Below are positions 13,976 to 15,411 of a stretch of DNA of 15,411 nucleotides, in pieces; the first letter of the stretch is position 1, and every line of letters begins with the position of its first letter. The notes under the pieces were generated by a model that made no database searches, was not told the DNA's origin, and saw only the letters and a list, made by a program, of their open reading frames with translations. The DNA is taken from contig UREO01000030.1 of NCBI GenBank assembly GCA_900546895.1, positions 1-15,411 of the forward strand. The letters are read 5' to 3'. The translations under genes and the position numbers were made by a program. The stretch is from an uncultured Oscillospiraceae bacterium. GTDB lineage: Bacteria; Bacillota; Clostridia; Oscillospirales; Acutalibacteraceae.

Positions 13976-14587
13976 TTATTTTGTTTCCTCCTGAAGGCCG
14001 TTTTCGACCTGCATATATGTTTTTCCGCATTTTGGGCATGTCAAATCCTCGCTCAGTTTTTCCCCGCATTCACAGGCCCACCCGTGCTGACGGGCGGGAT
14101 TGCCCATCATGACCGCATGGTCGGGAACATCCTTTGTCACAACACTGCCGGCTGCGATAAACGCGTTTTTTCCGATTCTGTGGCCGCAGACAATGGTGGC
14201 GTTCGCGCCGATGCTGGCACCCTCCCCAATGGGGGTACGGGCGTAAAAGGCCGCACCGCGCTGGGGATATTTGCAGCGCGGGCGCTGGACATTGGTAAAC
14301 ACCATGGAAGGCCCGCAGAACACATAATCGCTCAGTTCAACGCCCTCATAAATGGATACGTTGTTCTGGATCTTGCAGAAGCTGCCAATCTTTACCCCCG
14401 GGGCAACAAACACATTCTGCCCGATGGAGCAGTTTTCACCGATTTGGGAACCACCGCCGATGTGGCAGAAATGCCATACTTTTGTACCGTTTCCAATTTT
14501 CGCGCCGTCATCCACACACGCGCTGGGATGTACAAAAAAATTTCCCTTGCCGTTCACATTAACACCATTCTTTACAAACTGCGTCAA
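13976..14587 (-). CDS. wbpD: UDP-sugar 3-N-acetyltransferase, WbpD-like (left-handed beta helix)
   Basis: A hexapeptide-repeat acyltransferase of up to 203 residues. WbpD acetylates the 3-amino group with acetyl-CoA to give UDP-GlcNAc3NAcA. Repeats such as VDDGAKIGNGTKVWHF, IGENCSIGQNVFVAPGVKIG and IGEGASIGANATIVCGHRIG form the left-handed beta helix; FIAAGSVVTKDVPDHAVMMGNPARQHGW closes it. The C-terminus has CEC...CPKC (about residues 175-190), a zinc-ribbon-like knuckle. The start is uncertain. The frame opens with TTG at 14587 without a good ribosome site; a nearby ATG at 14597 is out of frame and stops after four codons; GTG at 14557, just before NGKGNFFVHPS, is closer to where homologues start. 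It is the first gene of the operon, about 60 bases after its promoter. Confidence 0.9.
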   Translation of the reverse strand: MTQFVKNGVNVNGKGNFFVHPSACVDDGAKIGNGTKVWHFCHIGGGSQIGENCSIGQNVFVAPGVKIGSFCKIQNNVSIYEGVELSDYVFCGPSMVFTNVQRPRCKYPQRGAAFYARTPIGEGASIGANATIVCGHRIGKNAFIAAGSVVTKDVPDHAVMMGNPARQHGWACECGEKLSEDLTCPKCGKTYMQVENGLQEETK

Positions 14588-14656
14588 AATTTTTTCATGC
14601 TTTCGCCCGGCCCGACAGGCCGCCGCAGTTAAAAATTATTCTGCTATAACTTGTAC

Positions 14657-14685
14657 ATTATATAACCAACGGGGCTTTTAGTCAA
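14657..14685 (-). promoter_or_regulatory. Sigma-A promoter of the wbp operon
   Basis: On the minus strand TTGACT (14685-14680) and a perfect TATAAT (14662-14657) are spaced by exactly 17 bases. Transcription should begin near 14650, about 63 bases before the first wbpD codon. Its -35 faces that of the divergent promoter at 14706, with only 20 bases between them. Confidence 0.88.
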
Positions 14686-14705
14686 TGTTTCAGGGGGCAA
14701 TATAG

Positions 14706-14734
14706 TTGACATTAACCATCAATCGTATTATCAT
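14706..14734 (+). promoter_or_regulatory. Sigma-A promoter of the divergent aminotransferase gene
   Basis: A perfect TTGACA (14706-14711) and TATCAT (14729-14734, five of six) are separated by 17 bases. Transcription should start near 14741, leaving a long leader before the ATG at 14903. Confidence 0.8.
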
Positions 14735-14740
14735 TTACTT

Positions 14741-14902
14741 TGATTTATTGGTAAAACTGATACTGCAACATTTCCAGTTAAACTGCAGAATTAATATCCG
14801 TTTTTCCCCGTTTTTGGGGCCGGAAGCGTATCCCGTCTTACAGCCGCAATCGGATTTGCTGTGAAAAGGGAAAATCAACTAAAAAAAAGAGGATGACAAA
14901 AT
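14741..14902 (+). other. Long structured 5' leader of the divergent aminotransferase gene
   Basis: About 160 bases lie between the predicted start site and the coding region. They contain CCCC-GTTTTT-GGGG (14806-14819) and a hairpin ACAG-CCG...CGG...CTGT (14840-14862), then a purine-rich tail with the GAGGATG ribosome site. No known riboswitch class was recognised and there is no T-run after the hairpins. No gene is seen between 14588 and 14902. Confidence 0.35.
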
Positions 14903-15411
14903 ATGAGTCAGTTCGTGAAACGAGAAAAATTCATTCCATACAATCTGCCCAACATCACCGATCTGGAGATCAACGAGGTCGTTGACACGCTGAAATCCGG
15001 CTGGGTGGCCAAAGGCCCCCGGACCAACGAATTCGAAAAGGAATTCGCCGCATATCTGGGCGCGAAGCACGCAATCGCAATGAATTCCTGTACGGCGGCG
15101 CTGCACGTGGCGTTGCTGGCAAAGGACATCGGTCCGGGCGACGAAGTTATCACCACGCCGATGACGTTCGCCTCCACCGCGAACACGATTATCCACACGG
15201 GCGCGACCCCCGTCTTTGCGGACGTGGATTTTAAAACCGCCTGCATCGACCCGGACGAAATCGAAAAAAAAATCACGCCGAAAACCAAAGCAATCGTTCC
15301 GGTGCATTACAGCGGACAGGTCTGCGACCTTGACCGGATTTATGAGATTGCCGACAGGCACGGGCTGTTTGTTTCGGAGGACGCCGCGCACGCCCTTTGG
15401 AGCCGCTACAA
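14903..15411 (+). CDS. DegT/DnrJ/EryC1/StrS family sugar aminotransferase (partial, cut by window end)
   Basis: The first 169 codons of a PLP-dependent sugar aminotransferase; the reading frame is open to the end of the window. It starts MSQFVKREKFIPYNLPNITDLE, followed by LKSGWVAKGPRTNEFEKEFAAYLG, an N-terminal pattern of DegT enzymes that aminate 4-keto sugars (ArnB/PseC-like). NSCTAALHVALLA (about 68-80) contacts the PLP phosphate and SEDAAHA (about 159-165) holds the aspartate for the ring nitrogen. The Schiff-base lysine falls beyond the window. The ATG is preceded by AGAGGATG about six bases upstream. It is transcribed away from the wbp operon and differs clearly from WbpE, so it probably serves another amino sugar of the same surface glycan. 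The substrate cannot be told from this fragment. Confidence 0.9.
   Translation, partial: MSQFVKREKFIPYNLPNITDLEINEVVDTLKSGWVAKGPRTNEFEKEFAAYLGAKHAIAMNSCTAALHVALLAKDIGPGDEVITTPMTFASTANTIIHTGATPVFADVDFKTACIDPDEIEKKITPKTKAIVPVHYSGQVCDLDRIYEIADRHGLFVSEDAAHALWSRY

Noticed and set aside
14741..14902. Cyclic-di-GMP, preQ1 or similar riboswitch
   Set aside because: None of the conserved core motifs of these classes could be found by eye in the leader.
1..15411. CRISPR arrays, insertion sequences, tRNA or rRNA genes
   Set aside because: No regularly spaced repeats, transposase motifs, cloverleaf apart from the tmRNA ends, or rRNA segments were seen.

Overview
The window looks like the chromosome of a motile, anaerobic, low-to-mid GC Firmicute, most likely class Clostridia and possibly an Oscillospirales-type lineage. 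The supporting signs are strong AGGAGG-type ribosome binding sites, TTGACA/TATAAT promoters, a sigma-D style flagellar promoter, the conserved Firmicute block SRP RNA-dnaX-ybaB-recR, and an endolysin of a type common in clostridial prophages. The genus is inference; the sequence does not prove it.

Region 1 (1-1351) is the end of a prophage. A small holin-like membrane protein is followed by an N-acetylmuramoyl-L-alanine amidase endolysin with an SH3b domain, then a strong bidirectional terminator. This lysis module runs head-on into the 3' end of the tmRNA gene, a classic phage and island attachment site. Region 2 (1352-5196) is transcribed leftward and holds core housekeeping functions: ssrA (tmRNA) and its partner smpB, each with its own promoter; then recR, ybaB/ebfC and dnaX, preceded by a small SRP RNA gene with a consensus sigma-A promoter. 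The tmRNA and SmpB rescue stalled ribosomes, RecR acts in recombinational repair, and DnaX is the clamp-loader subunit.

Region 3 (5217-7891) runs rightward. It has a motAB stator operon preceded by a nearly perfect sigma-D promoter and closed by a 13-bp terminator. A family 4 iron-sulfur uracil-DNA glycosylase follows, with an extended -10 promoter and a shared terminator with the convergent glycan operon.

Region 4 (7914-14685) is a leftward six-gene operon that encodes what appears to be the complete Wbp pathway known from Pseudomonas B-band O-antigen: acetyltransferase (WbpD), aminotransferase (WbpE), UDP-GlcNAc 6-dehydrogenase (WbpA), 3-dehydrogenase (WbpB), 2-epimerase (WbpI) and a GT4 glycosyltransferase. 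The predicted product is UDP-2,3-diacetamido-2,3-dideoxy-D-mannuronic acid, made from UDP-GlcNAc and added by the last enzyme to a surface glycan. A strong hairpin sits between wbpA and wbpB. Region 5 (14686-15411) is a divergent promoter pair, a roughly 160-nt leader and the start of a second DegT-family sugar aminotransferase that runs off the window. It probably opens a second arm of the same surface-polysaccharide locus.

Nothing in the window is clearly an undescribed defence or mobile system. The most interesting points are the complete Wbp nucleotide-sugar pathway in an apparently Gram-positive host with its internal hairpin, the prophage junction at ssrA, where the phage terminator appears to end host tmRNA transcription, and an unusual MotB N-terminus.
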